Shown here: positions 23,791 through 36,682 of the stretch, piece after piece
Layout: each line of letters begins with the position of its first letter
How positions within the stretch are numbered: position 1 is the first letter of the stretch
Source: Collybiopsis luxurians FD-317 M1
Taxonomy: Eukaryota > Basidiomycota > Agaricomycetes > Agaricales > Omphalotaceae
Length of the DNA stretch: 64,000 nt
NCBI GenBank assembly: GCA_000827265.1
Contig: KN834827.1
Span: forward strand, 48,525-112,524
Direction of reading: 5' to 3'
Position numbers and translations under genes: made by a program
Notes under the pieces: generated by a model
Told to the model about the DNA's origin: nothing
Database searches by the model: none
Seen by the model: only the letters and a program-made list of their open reading frames with translations

Positions 23791-26700
23791 TCAGTCCGAA
23801 GACCCAGTTGTGGGAGTGTAGCACTTTGCCCAGTTCTCCCCAATACAGTCCCAATTGAACTGGACTGAAGTACGACCACAGCGAGAGATTATACATGGAC
23901 AATCAGGTGTAACCAGAGTGGAGGTTAAGGATGGGGGAAGCCACATTAAGCGGTGTTCAGAAGAGTGATATGGCTTGATCCAACCTTGATTGTCAGCATT
24001 CCAATGTGCACATGAGTAATTCGGTGTGGAAGAGGGGGAAATGAGAGAAGATCCAATGTCAGGTTGAGGATGAACTCCATCACCAGATTCATTCTGTGTT
24101 TTTGATAGGATGTTGGTTGCATGGTCCGAGGAAGGAGCAGCAGAAAGAGTGCAGTCAGTATGGCCAGTCTCTCCCTTATGCTGTTGACCAGTAGCTGCAT
24201 CCCATATGTGAATAGATTTATCCCTTGAGCCTGACACAACTTTGGATCCATCTGGTGAAAAGGCAACTGAACAAACCCCATTGGTGTGGCCATCCATTAC
24301 CTTGAGCTGCTCTCCAGTTGCTGCATCCCATATGCAGACTGTTTTATCACTCGATCCTGACACTATTTTTGATCCATCTGATGAAAAAGCAACTGCCCGC
24401 AACCAAGCGGCATGCCCTTTTATCTGCTGGAGCTGCTCTCCAGTTGCTACATCCCAAACACAGACAGTGTGATCTGCTGATCCTGACACAACCTTTGCAC
24501 CATCAAATGAGAAAGTGACAGAACAAACATAGAATGTATGGCCATCCATCTGCTTCAGTTGTTCTCCAGATATTGCATCCCATATACGGACAGTTTCATC
24601 ATCTGATCCTGACACAATTTTCAGCCCATCTGATGAAAAAGCCACTGAGGTGACCTGTCCTTCATGTCCATCCAACTGCATCAGCTCCACTCCAGTTACA
24701 GCATCCCATATGCGGATACTGTTGTCAGCTGAGCCTGACACAATTTTGGATCCATTCAGTGAAAAGGCTACTGACCGAACCCTTTGGGAATGACAATGCA
24801 TCTGCCTGCCAGTTGCTGTATCCCATATGCAGACAGTTTCATCCTTCGATCCTGACACAACCCTGGATCCATCAGATGAAAAGGCAACTGAATTGACCTT
24901 ATCTGTATGACCATCCATTTGCTTGAGCTTGTCTCCAGTCAATGCATCCCATATGCAGATGGTTCTATCTGCAGATCCTGACACAACTTTGGATCCATCA
25001 GATGAAAAGCCTACAGACCAAACAGTGCCAGTGTGGCCATTTGCTGACTGGGGCTGGTCTCCAATGATGGCATCCCATATTCGGATAGTTCCATCATCTG
25101 ATCCTGACATAATTTTAGATCCATCTGGTGAAAAGACAGCTGACCAAACCCTTTTAGAGTGACCATCCATTTGTTTAAGCTGCCTGCCACTTGCTGTATC
25201 CCATATGCGGACTGTGTTATCATCTGATCCGGACACAACCAAGGATCCATCAGAGGAAAAGGCAACTGAATTGACCTCATTTATATGACCATCCATTTGC
25301 ATGAGGTTGTCTCCAGTTGCTGCATCCCATATACATACAGTGTAATCTGCTGATCCTGAAACCAATCTTGCACCATCCAATGAGAATACAACCGACCAAA
25401 CAGTACCAGAATGCCCATTAATTAGCTTGAGCTTTTCTCCAGTACCTGCATCCCATATACAAATAGTTTTGTCTGCAGATCCTGAGACTATTTTGGCTCC
25501 CTCCGGTGAGAAAGCCACTGAAGAAACCTCACCAGTGTGGCCAACCATCTCCGGGAGTGTATTGCCAGTGACTGCATCCCACATACGAACAGTTTTGTCC
25601 TTTGATCCTGACACAACTTTCCTATTATCTGGTGAAAAGGCCACTGAATGAATGTAATCAGTGTGACCAATCATGATCATCTCCTGTTCTCCAGTTAATG
25701 CATTCCATAACCTGACAGTTCCATCTTGTGACCCAGATATAACTTTGGATCCATTTGATGAAAAAGCAACTGAACAAACCCAATCTGTATGACCTTTCAT
25801 CTGCAGGAGTTGTTCACCAGTCAGTGCATCCCATATGCAGACAGTTCTATCATCTGAGCCAGAAACAAGCTTCAATCCATTTGGTGAAAATGCTACTGTG
25901 TTGACCCTTCCCCCATGTTGTATTTGTAAAATCTCACCCCCATGATTACTAACACCTGTACATAGAACCTTGGGCACATTTCTAAAGTTGTTTTTCCACT
26001 GTGTTGCACTTGGAGTGGTTGTAAACTCGGTTGCAAGGCTTGACAAGTATAAATGTGGAGTAGATAATGATGCTGTTGTCTGTGTGAATGACTTCGCCAG
26101 TCTAGCAACTGCCGCTGCAGCTTCCATTAATGCCAATGGGGCCTTATTCTACAATCAAATTATAAACTGTCATATTTTTTTTATTTGGTAAACTAGTACC
26201 TACCTTAGTTAGCCATATTTGTAAGTTCAGAATATTTCTGTAACAGTCTTCCTTCTTTTGCATCAAGTTCATGCATTCAACCCAGAATAATACTTTCTCT
26301 TCCATTAGTTCTACCAGGGGGTAAAACAATGAATCATTGGCATCTTGCTCAATAAGATGTGGAATCCAGTATTGAACTGCATATCCTAGCTCCTTCCCAA
26401 GCTTTGATTCAACCTGACTCCCCAAACTTAACACTTCTGAATCCAGTACATATGATGTTGCAAGATTACCCATATTGAAATGTAAACCATGCAGCATAAT
26501 ATCCATACAGCTTTTAGCAAGGGCAATATTTTGGTTGCAAATCCAATCCTTTGGAAAAAAGTCAAGAAATGATTTGTGGTAAACATATATGCTGTCATTC
26601 CGAATGTAGACCACTGCATGCAACCCATTTATGACTTCACCTACCAATTCCTCATCTGATTCTTCTGAAGGTCTGGCTATAAGTTGTGCCAGCATTGACA

Positions 26701-29012
26701 CTGTGAGAGGTTCCTTTGCACAGACAATTGTACTAATTATAATCTGCACATCCATATATTGCGAGCTTTTTTCATTGCCCAGAACATCATCAAGGATTCT
26801 GTGATACAATGCTGTCAAACCATATGGTTCTGGAATTGCTTTGATTTTGAGAATATTCTTAAGCTGTCTGGACTGTTTCTTTACAGACATATGGATGGTG
26901 CTCCCAGGATTTTCAGAAATATATCGGATAGCTGTTGCAGCATAAATGAACAGACCATCACATTGTGTAGCAAGCTCATCCAAGTCCTTGTTACAGCTTG
27001 GTGTCAAATGAGCCAATTTAGTATAAATATATTTAGAAATATCTTGCAAAGCCAAATTTTTTTCTACATCCTCCAGGTGGCAGACAGTCTTGGATGAAAG
27101 CTGCTCCTTGCATATTTCCACAATATGGTGGTCTGGTCGGCTGGTGACCAACATTTTCAGACCATGGATACCAGCTATGTTATTCAAGAGATCCTTTAGA
27201 ATGTTAGATCCTCCGATACCTTCAAGCTCATCCAGTGCATCAATAACAACAAGCCATGTTTGGGAAACATTGTTGTGGACATTTTGTTTCCATGGCTCTA
27301 GCAAAAGTTTGAGTGCATGAGTCATTGTAGTATTCACAGTCTCTTTATCAACAGCCTTAAGAGCATGTTGAAAAGCCTCACATCTGTTAGCCAGTTGATA
27401 TACCACAGTGGGTATTACATTTTTTTGTGCTCGCAACTCAGGTAACTGGCGGGAGCAAAAGAAGGAGGCACCGAGCTGATAGTTCCCATCTTTCCCATTG
27501 TACTCTTCACAAATTGTCTTTGCAATTGTGGATTTTCCAGTTCCAGCCATGCCACTGATCCAAAATATGGGAGGACAAGAGTCATCCATATTGGACACCC
27601 AGGTCTTGATTTGAGTAATAATATCAATCCTGGTTCCAGGAGTGCAACTTTCTCGCTTGGTAGTCATCCCAGTATCGGCATTGTGTACTGCATTGTGGGA
27701 TATAGGCCAGCTCTGAAACTAAAATACATTTTACATGAGGAAGATATTTTAAATCCAAGATGGACATAATTCTTTTGCTTACCATGATTGACATGTTTAT
27801 TTGGTTTAAATCCCTTCGCAGTAACAGAAGTAAAGCTGTCTGTTGCTCAAAGTCAGCAAATTCAAGAAAAACAAATATTTGTAACTACTAGACATACATG
27901 CATCCTTTGACTCCTTGAGTTAATACCATCCACTATCCTTTGAACTTGGCTTGAGATATCAGCTGATTGAAGTACTTGTAGCCAAGTTTTTTGTCCTCGG
28001 ATCTGATCTAAGATCACTGCTTGTTGAATGAGGAATCTATGAAACATTGAGGATATAGTATTTGAGTTCACAATGTCAGAACTCACTTGGCAAATGAAAT
28101 ACACTGGTCATCTGCGATTCTTTGCAAAAGTGCATCTTCAACAATTGTTAGATGTTCAGTAATACTGTGGAACAGCTCTTTCACATTCTCTTTGTTATCC
28201 AAGGTAGCCTAAAAATAATAGTTTCAATATAGCTGCAATGGAGAAATCTACCAACACAGACCTCAGCCGCAGTGGATATCATATTGAAAATGGAAAGAGG
28301 AATTTTGAAAGGGGTTCCATCAAGCCAGGGCTCAATGACCTCTGAGAGTTTGTGCAAAGTTTTCCATGTGACTAAAGCGGCCTTGTGCACTGAAGACATT
28401 TTGGATTCATCATTGAGATCTGCTATAGTCACAGAACCAGGCGATTCAAGCATCTGGTTGGCAGAAGCTACTTATATGAATTAAATCATAAACAAATTAT
28501 CTTCTCCCAATTGGCAGGACAGACGTACCCATAGGCTCATTGAGAGCATGCATATTTTCCCGAGCTATACATAAGTCACAAACGATCTGAGTCGATTACT
28601 ATAGCAAATATATACCTGTGTTGATCACAGTCCCCATTGTGGGAATATTAAACTGGGCCTCGGAATCTATTAAGTATATAAATAGTTGTATGAAAGTCAC
28701 TTATCAGGATCGCAGAAATAAGTCATACCAGAAGCCGGAGACGAAATGTCTGCAAAGGAAGAGGCGCAAGAAATCAATTTTGGGGTCATGGTCATATACT
28801 ACTATAAGCATACCGCCTTGGCCACCAGCAAGACCCGAAATGTCTGCCTGTGTCATGCCTTCGACATTTGTACCAAAGCCAGCAGAACTCGCGCTTGAAA
28901 GAGTTGGAGATCTGCTCCCTTGACGGTTGAACTTGAATAAATCCAGGAAACGGTCCCTCTTTCGCTTGGGCTTGTTATTTCCTTGACCTTGAGATTTGTT
29001 TTGTTTCGCCAT
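23791..29012 (-). CDS. NLR3: intact class-A NACHT-WD40 receptor (about 1570 aa)
   Basis: Ten exons inferred from splice signals, all in phase: 29012-28814, 28749-28729, 28666-28616, 28564-28529, 28470-28262, 28208-28087, 28036-27898, 27845-27783, 27718-26204, 26148-23791. The start 'MAKQNKSQGQ' precedes a basic leader (KPKRKRDR) that could act as a nuclear signal. Residues about 100-280 are helical ('GTPFKIPLSIFNMIS...DNKENVKELF') and resemble the MLKL/HeLo-like N-terminal bundles of many basidiomycete NLRs; that is inference. NACHT follows, with Walker A GMAGTGKST near residue 336, Walker B WLVVIDALDELEG near 435 and the 'LVTSRPD' segment near 472. Then come 14 WD40 repeats (about 857-1460) and a tail ending 'TTGSSD'. 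Blade 9 lacks three residues found in the paralogues ('GRQMHCHS'). Family knowledge places such proteins in cytosolic non-self recognition. Confidence 0.9.
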
Positions 29013-29210
29013 CGGAGTTCAGTATCGAGGAAGACAGGTTCGTGGTCAACTTTTGGGGGAAGGAAGGAGAAGGTGCGTTTGCAACGTGTTTGACCCTGTG
29101 CCGGTTTAAGCGGAGATACAACTGGGTTTGAAGGTTTACATAACGGCGGCTGAGGCTTTGAATGATGCAACGAGGACAAGAAGATGGTCAAATGACCGGT
29201 GCAATCGGAA
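29013..29210 (-). promoter_or_regulatory. Conserved upstream block of NLR3 with palindromic site
   Basis: Nearly identical to the region upstream of NLR5 and clearly related to that of class-B NLR2. It contains GGTGCGTTTGCAACGTGTTT and the inverted repeat GGTCAAATGACC at 29186-29197, about 174-185 bp upstream of the start codon. No TATA box is obvious at a fixed distance. Confidence 0.5.
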
Positions 29211-30799
29211 CTTTGGTACCCAACGCCTGACAGAAGATCAAACCGGAAGTCCATGAGGTTTCGTATATCATAGCTATATTTAATCTCCACCCGTTGGCAC
29301 TCGGAGCCTTTATCCGTCCGCAGAGAATGTATTCCCTACCTTGATTCTAGTTCCCCCTCGCTAGATGCACACGCGCTAAGGTCCTAGGTATCACTTGTGT
29401 CTGGTTCCTCGCGTATTAATCTCCACCACGGCTATTGTTTACCGAACTCGTAGTTCCTCCGCCCTTAGACCCGGGAAATGTTTAAATTGCTTATTCAGTG
29501 AAAGATTAATATTTTTACATGCTCATCAACGAAATACTATCCGAAAAAATAGCTCAGGTCTAACATCTCTGATGCAGGAGAGCAAAATGTAGCCAGTGGA
29601 ATGAGTGGTGTGTTTTAAGTCTGCTCTTCATTTATTAGCAAGCAGTAGTAACCTGTAAAGCCACCACCGCATTCTTGTTCTATTATATACGATTGCTCCG
29701 CATCATTGAAAAGATTTACAAAAGGCCACGCTCAAGCAAATTTTTATCGTCTCTTTCTACTTTCTCTGCCATTATTCTACCTGAATGTGGATGTCTTAAA
29801 TGGTACGCCGATCACTCCTGGACACTCGAATATGGAACTTGACAAAGTTGTAATTTTTTCACCGGTGTCCCTGCATTGTGCGATGAGGATTTGCATTACC
29901 TTGACATTGGGCCATTGACTACTTGATTTAATTACTAGGATAAGTGCATTTGGCTTTTGAATTTGAATGATTTAGGTGCTAATCTACCGAAGTTGTAAAG
30001 AACATGGAAGCGTTGTTTCTCTGCCATGCATGCTGTTGACTCCGGGCAGCGCTGAGCTAGAAAGAGAGAAATGACATTTTACAATGCTAGCGCCAACAAT
30101 TGTGTGTTCCATATCTTAAGGTTAAGAATGTAGTTTGTGTTCAAGTACATGGCTTTACTGACTCTACGTAGTTGAAGGACAGAGGCAAGTGGGGAAGTTT
30201 GAAAATGAAATGAAATGAAGAGTGAGATCCGTTCTGTTGAAAGTCCTATCGGTGTGCCTGTTCATTCAACAACACAAAGATCCTGTATACAGTTGTAAAA
30301 GTAGTAATACGTGCAGTTGTATATCGACAACGATAAAACTCAGAATTCAAAATGCGGATATGTATTTGAGAGTTGAAAAAGACCATGTCGACAGGCTAGA
30401 GGATAATCAAGCAATGATGCGACCGTTTGTTCAGTGCAGAGCCAAGTACGGCGCAATAAGTATAGCAGGATATGCGTCATGTACTATAATCTCGAAACGT
30501 TGTAGAGTTTCCATTAGGAAACCGTTGTGGTAAAGATACGGCGATAGGCCTGATGAACGCACGAGAGTTGCTAAGCGCCACCTGGGAGGTATTTGAAAGC
30601 TGGAAGAAGTGCCAACGTACCTTTGGCAATAAGCTCAGCTCTCAGGTCCGGGTAAAGTGCCAGAAGAGAAGAAGATTGGTATGTGAACGCATTGCAGGCG
30701 CGAGCACTTGTGTAGACTAATGAGCTCAGAATCGAGTCGAGTGAACGGACAACCTGGACTAGTTTATAATTCCCATTAGTTGCCCTGTACGACATGATG
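29211..30799. repeat. Spacer block X, duplicated at 52421-53990
   Basis: Homologous throughout to the region upstream of NLR5, with scattered indels. A minus-strand frame near 30571-30795 and its partner near 53789-53971 share blocks such as 'SCRATN.NY.LVQ' and 'LVYTSARA', which hints at a decayed protein gene. Flanking frames are interrupted in both copies and I recognise no family. Confidence 0.45.
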
Positions 30800-32320
30800 T
30801 CGTCTTAAATTATCCCATATTTGTTCCTTTATATTCGCCCAGCCCACTGCTTTTCAGTCTTCTTGTACATTCTTGGCAATGTTTGCGCTTTGGAAGGAAG
30901 ACAAATAAGCGCCTGTCCCACGCCTTGGCCCTCGGAAATGTCCGGAATCCAGAACCGTCTCCCGGTGCCTCTGCTCTCCACCTTCATCGCAGCCAACGTC
31001 GTTTCCTCAAGTTTCTTATTCCTGGAGGCTCATCTATACTTCCTGGTGCAATTCTGTCAAATTGATAGTGTCGTCTCGTCTTGCTCAGGTTCAAAGCCAG
31101 TACATTCGCTTTCCTATTGAAATTGTCGTTCTGTTCACTTGCCTTCCTGCGTAGAGCCCAACGTATCAAAGCAGGTCATCCACAGACAGCGAAACGTGCT
31201 TAACTATTCTCGTCTCTGGATCCTGTGCTTCTGTTCAGCTTTCAACGCAAATTCTTCCACACTCCGTCGTCCCACTATCAGAATCCTCATCCTCTTTCCC
31301 TAGTATCCTCCTCAATTTTGATACATCCTTGTCCTCGTCGAAACTTCCTCAATTAATCAAGCACCATTTCACTCAGCTGCATATCCAGGAATCGGAAGAG
31401 AATTATGGCTCCTCAATGGGTTTACCTTATCGGCAATCTCATTCCCTTTGTTTCGCTGTTTTTCAAGCTGCTCCCCTCGACTTGCTTGGACAGTTGATTA
31501 ATCGGGTGACTGGAAAGAGAATTGCCAGGTTTGTGAGAGGTGAGTTCCGAGTTCGCTATCTCTTGTATTCTCAGTTAATGATATTCCGATGCAGCGGGAC
31601 CGACAACTATAGTAAACCTCTGTCTACTCCACCCATTATCAAGCGTCATCAAGAGGCCTCGCCGAGAATGACCCACGACAATTGCTCTTCATCTCTCTCT
31701 ATGCTCTCCTTATTTTTTCGCCATTACCCTACTCCGATGCGAATGGTTATTCACCTATCTACATACTCATCCGAGGTCGTTTGATTCTCTGTCACAATCC
31801 AGCGCCAGAATACGGCTATTGAGTCACGAACAGGCATCATAATCACCAAGCATTGCCTTCTGCTTGAATCCTATGTACAAGCTGTCGATGGAATGTAGCG
31901 TTGAGCGGTAGGCACTGAAGAAAGGATCAAAAGTATGGGAAGGAGAGCGATTGTGAAACCATTAGCTACCGCAATCAAAACACATATCAAGGAAAATGGG
32001 AATTTACATCGGAGTTTGCATTTCGTTCATGTTTTTCTTTCAATTTTACAATCTCTTGTTCGTCGTAATTTGCATATCAGTCAATTTCTTAACCTGTCTC
32101 CCTTTTTTTCGCCTAGTAGGTGGAAGTATGTGTCAAGTCAGTGCGTCACGCATTTGCCGGTGCGTATGTGCGTATGCATATATGCATACATGCGTCAATG
32201 TACCCATACGTCGGTCGATGCAGATCTGAATGAATCTGGCGTAATCGGCAAATGCCTCTGCAGTACTTGTATCTGTGGAAAGCATAGAAAACGAGGCTAT
32301 TGAAGGGAGCTTGGAAACTC
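30800..32320. repeat. Spacer block Y1, related to repeat Y
   Basis: Duplicated at 54000-55480 and distantly related to the Y copies that follow each NLR. At 31405 a plus-strand frame 'MAPQWVYLIGNLIPFVSLFF' starts and stops after 'LDS'. It is homologous to the start of the small two-exon gene at 22227 and 58519, and the same intron position (GTGAGT near 31540) is recognisable. Its continuation is frameshifted, so this copy is counted as broken. No other gene is supported. Confidence 0.5.
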
Positions 32321-32559
32321 AGTTACACAGGCGAGGTACCCTTGTGGGAGTCATGTAGTACTGTTTTATCCCAGAAGATTTCAGGAAAGGGAGATGGCAA
32401 CGGGTGAGCCACTGAATGTGTGCTACAGAAGTACATAGTCAACCTCGAAGAGACCAACAAAACATTCAGGATATCAGTGAGCAGTGTTTGAATCAAGTGA
32501 GGGCTTGAATTTAAAGCTGACCTTATGGCATATGTTTCCTTAATTAATGTCCGAGAGCA

Positions 32560-34230
32560 CCACGATTCGTAGGTGTGGAGCGCATCGGGCAAAAATCCTC
32601 GGGTGATGTCTCTTCGAGCGTAACAGGCCACTTTCTGCAGACATAGGATGTTGAGTCAAAAAAAAATTAATTAAAGCTGTTTCTTACCGTCGATGATGGC
32701 TGAGAACTTGAAAAATTGTGGAGCTGATTCGGGAAGGTTTCAGGTGTGACAGCTGCAGCCACTGCCAAGAGACCACTGAGCTGGCCAAAATAATGGGACT
32801 TGTGAATATTGAGATGTGTGGCGAAATTTGAAAGGTGTTCCGTCTTTCCTTTCAAACTAAATACCTATTTTCTGGCTCTTGATAATATCGATGGAGTCAA
32901 TACCGCAGCGGAGCAGTGAAACTCTCGATATGGGCAGATAATATAGACGAGTTTTGGTTGATGGAACCCTGAAATACGGCGCGATCAGTTGTAGGTAGAG
33001 CGGATAAGTGTGGGCAGTTATTTGAACTAACATCAAGTTTTAGGTTCATTTTCCAGTCACCTTCAGAGATTTTGTAAGGAAATGGTCGAAAGAGACAAAT
33101 TGCCTAGTTCTCAAAGGTAGATAGCGTCATTGAAAACTTTCCTTACATGTAGGTTTGAACGTCAGGTGCAAATGTGAGGATGAGAAGTGATAAACATTTT
33201 CGAGGTTAACGTTCCGTGATACAGCATCCACCGTTAGAGGAAACAACAGACAAGGAGCTCTGGACAGTTTATCATGAAAGGCCATGAGAGATGAGTACTA
33301 AAATGACCCAAAAGTGGACGTGTCAGTAGCCAGTTGTAAGCCCTTTGCATGGTGGGTTCAATTTTTATGTACCTGATATGTAGACATGACAGACGAACCT
33401 GGAACGAATTACACTCCTTCAAGAATAAGCGAACAGAACCTTGCATAAACTTCGTCTCCTGTAAAGCCTGTGCATCGAAATTTAGATGTTAAAAGAATAT
33501 TGTTTTTGACATACGTCGTCGAGCCGCTCAAGTAGTTCTTGACCAAGGGACCAGTCTCCTTTGCTGTTCCGCCAATCTAGGACCTCGGGCCCCATTTGGA
33601 TTTTCTGTGGTGTGTAAAGCACTCGATTAAAATCAAACCAGTACCGAATAGCACTCGCGTCTGCTGAAAAGGTATTGTCTTTAGCTTCGAGATGAGTTTG
33701 ATAGATGAACAGCTCTATTGGCTCCTGCTCGTACTCCGTAACTGAACCATTCCTGTGAGATAGAATTGATGGAAGCAGGAGAGATGTGGACTAAGGCTCG
33801 TCAACATAGAGGCACACTAGCAGGTTGTTTGTGACCAGAAAGATTGTTCGTTTTAGCGAGAGCGCCGAAGTTTCCTGTTTTACTTCTTATTCTTAGGGAG
33901 CAATGATGCTTTTGCATTGACATATGTACCTTCATGGTCGAAAGGAATTAATCTTGGATCATATTTAGGATCACCCGGTGAAACTGCTAAAATATGCTTG
34001 GGATGTAGACTCGGGTTAAAAAAACTCTTAAACGATGGACACTCTCTGAAAGAAATATTGTGATTTACGAGAAAGGCCTCTTCATCGGCGTACATGAAAT
34101 AGCTTTCTTGAGTACTCTAAAAGTGGCTGCAGGGGTAATTTGAAACATTTCCTGCTTGGGTATAGAGAATTTCACACATGGTCGATTGTACGAGATTGAA
34201 CTGAAGTTGGTTGATCACAAACTTTAGGTG
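32560..34230 (-). pseudogene. Family Z, copy 2: multi-exon gene of unknown function, decayed
   Basis: On the minus strand a chain of exons can be followed across good splice signals. '...WSLGQELLERLDD' joins through a GTATGT intron to 'ALQETKFMQGSVRLFLKEC', then through a roughly 100-nt intron to 'YSSLMAFHDKLSRAPCLLF...NLENVYHFSSSHL'. After that come 'DWKMNLKL', 'LLRCGIDSIDIIKSQK', 'GPIILASSVVSWQWL' and finally 'KWPVTLEETSPEDF', ending near 32560. An extra G near 32969 shifts the frame within 'TTDRAVFQ', so this copy is not intact. The coherent exon phases shared with copy 3 show that the ancestor was a real protein gene. I do not recognise any domain in it. Confidence 0.55.
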
Positions 34231-36682
34231 TTTCCAGGACTATTGACCTACGTCTGCAGTTCGGCTCAAATCACAAAAATTGCAGTGATCGTGGTCGTCG
34301 ATAATTAAGAATATTGAGAATACCATGTTAGCAATGTTGATAATTTTACAACGAGCACAGTACCTTGTGTACTGTACAGCGTACAAAGTCCATTCTCTTG
34401 CTTTTATACTTAGCCTGGGAGCTGCATTTACAAGATTCTAGGGACAAAATGAAATCATGATAGCCACGGATAGCATATGAAGGACAACTGAAGTGTTATA
34501 AATTGATGCGTAGACGTCCTAGTGTGTGTCGGTCTTCATTAGAGAGGGGGGTATAAATCTCGTTAGCGAAGTTTCCACTGTAATGCCGTTCAAAAGAGGA
34601 AGGTCGTTGAAGGGAATTAAGGGTAGAAAGGGGGAGTAGCGAAACTCTCTGATGGCGATTGCCAAAGAGCGGGGAGAAAGCAGGGGAGGAAAGGATGATA
34701 GTGGGTACATAGGCCCCGCTTAGTTTAGGGAAGAAAGAGCTCTTGTGTTATATTGCATTTAGCATGTCACTCAGTCTACTTCTTGTCCCTTCCGGCCTCT
34801 CTTGTCTCCTCCGGCCTCTCTTGTTCATCCTTGGTTATGACATGGGTGACGACTTAGAGCAAAGATAAATAAGCGCCCGTATAACGCTGCGCTGTTCGGA
34901 ATCCAGGGCCGGAAACCTCCAGTGCTTCAGTTTACATTGATGCATTTACTTGCCTTTTTCAACGGTCGTGCTTTTCATTGAACCTCCTCGTAGTAATAAA
35001 ACAGGTCATACACTGACGTCGGAACATGTTCGACTCTTCTTGTCTCCGCATCCAGCACTTCTACCCAGAATTCAACCCAGATCCTTCAACACTCCCTTCT
35101 TCCACTATCAGAGCCCTTGTCTTCTCTGCCCAGTATCCTCCTCGGCTTCGATGTATCCTCGTCATCGTCAAAATTCCCTTAATTCTTCAACGGCCATTGC
35201 TCTTACCGGCATACTCAGCAATATGAAGGAAACCATAGCTCCTTCAATGCATTATGTTATCGACAATCTTGCGCCCCTCATGACGCTGTTTTTCAAGCTG
35301 CTTCCCCCGATCTGCTTGGATGGTTGATTAGCTAGGTGGCTGGGGAGGGAAGTGTCACTGATTTTCTGAAGGGTATGTCTCGAGTTTGCTATTTCATCGA
35401 TCTTCGTTGATCGTATTCTGATATAGCGGGACCAACAATAGTAGCCACCTCCGTCTACTCCACACATTACTGAGCGCCATTAAGAGGCTTTCACTGAAGG
35501 CACCCACGGCACTCTTTCTACGCCTCTCTCTACGCCCTCCTTGCATTTCTGCTATCACCCTACTCCTACGCAAATGTAAAACGCGCATCCACGTGCAAAT
35601 CTGAGGCCGTTTCATGACCCTTCGGTCGCAATGGAGCACCCGAATACGGCTATTCAGGCCGTGATCACCCGGGAGTGTTTCCGCTCACACCCAAGTACAA
35701 GCTATCCACGCAATGTATGGGGACATAACGCTCAGCGATAGGCGCTGTGGATAAGGCATAGAGACGTTGGGAAGGACATTGATTGTGAAACCATCAACTA
35801 TCCCAGCGAAACGAATATCGAGGAAAATAGGAATTTACGCTGAGGATAAATTTCGTTCAAGGTTTTGTTCCATTTTACCCTATCTTACTCATCGTCGCTT
35901 CTATATCAATAAATTTCCTATTCTCCCGTCTCTTTGCTTCCTCATCTATGCCTTTGTTCCTAGAGATCCGTTCCTATGATTCCGAAAATATCATTTATGA
36001 CCTGGCTTGTGAATCGTCCGCCCTCAGTGTATTCTGTATTTGCAGAAAAATGTATTATGATTATCTGCATAGGTAACGACGTTAGAGTATACGCCCATGT
36101 CCGATTCATTCAAAGATGGGCAAATTCTTTGCCGACTCGGTGTCACCCCGCCGCTTAGCAGTTCCATTTCAGGCTTGTTATTTGATGTGAGCCGTATGAG
36201 CTACAGAATTCATCATGCAAAGTCGATTGTAGGGAGAGAACTCGATGGTGCTATGTGTATGCACTGTGGGGAGAAAAATCATTCAGAATTCAAACCGAGC
36301 GGCTATCGCTCTAGTATTTACATGTCTCTATGTAATATATTTTCATAAGTAGAATTACGAGAGTAATAGAACTGTTTTTAGCGATGCGATTCCACTCAAA
36401 GCACACTCCGAATGGGAAGTAAAGTCAAGAACTTAGAACAATGGTTTTGTTTATTTGAGAATGGATAATGAAGAGACAGAAAATGAACAGTAACGACGAC
36501 AAATTTTTAGTTCTCTTTGGGTACAGGTTACAGGTATGCAGAGAGACAAGACATAGAAATGTAATAGTACAAGAACAAGCTGACAAGAAAATAGGAGAGC
36601 CGAAACTGGAATTATGAAACTGAAGTTCGGAACAATCATTAAGGTCGCAACGGAAGCGGCTTATCAAATACCTACCGCGTAG
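34231..36682. repeat. Spacer repeat Y (copy downstream of NLR4)
   Basis: Begins with the short exon-like stretch that follows family Z and continues as repeat Y to the conserved NLR 3' flank. The small frame at 35245 ('MHYVIDNLAPLMTLFFKLL') stops at 'LDG', and its intron donor has changed to GTATGT. Two direct copies of CTCTCTTGT...CTCCGGC lie near 34797, part of a minisatellite that varies between copies. Confidence 0.55.
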
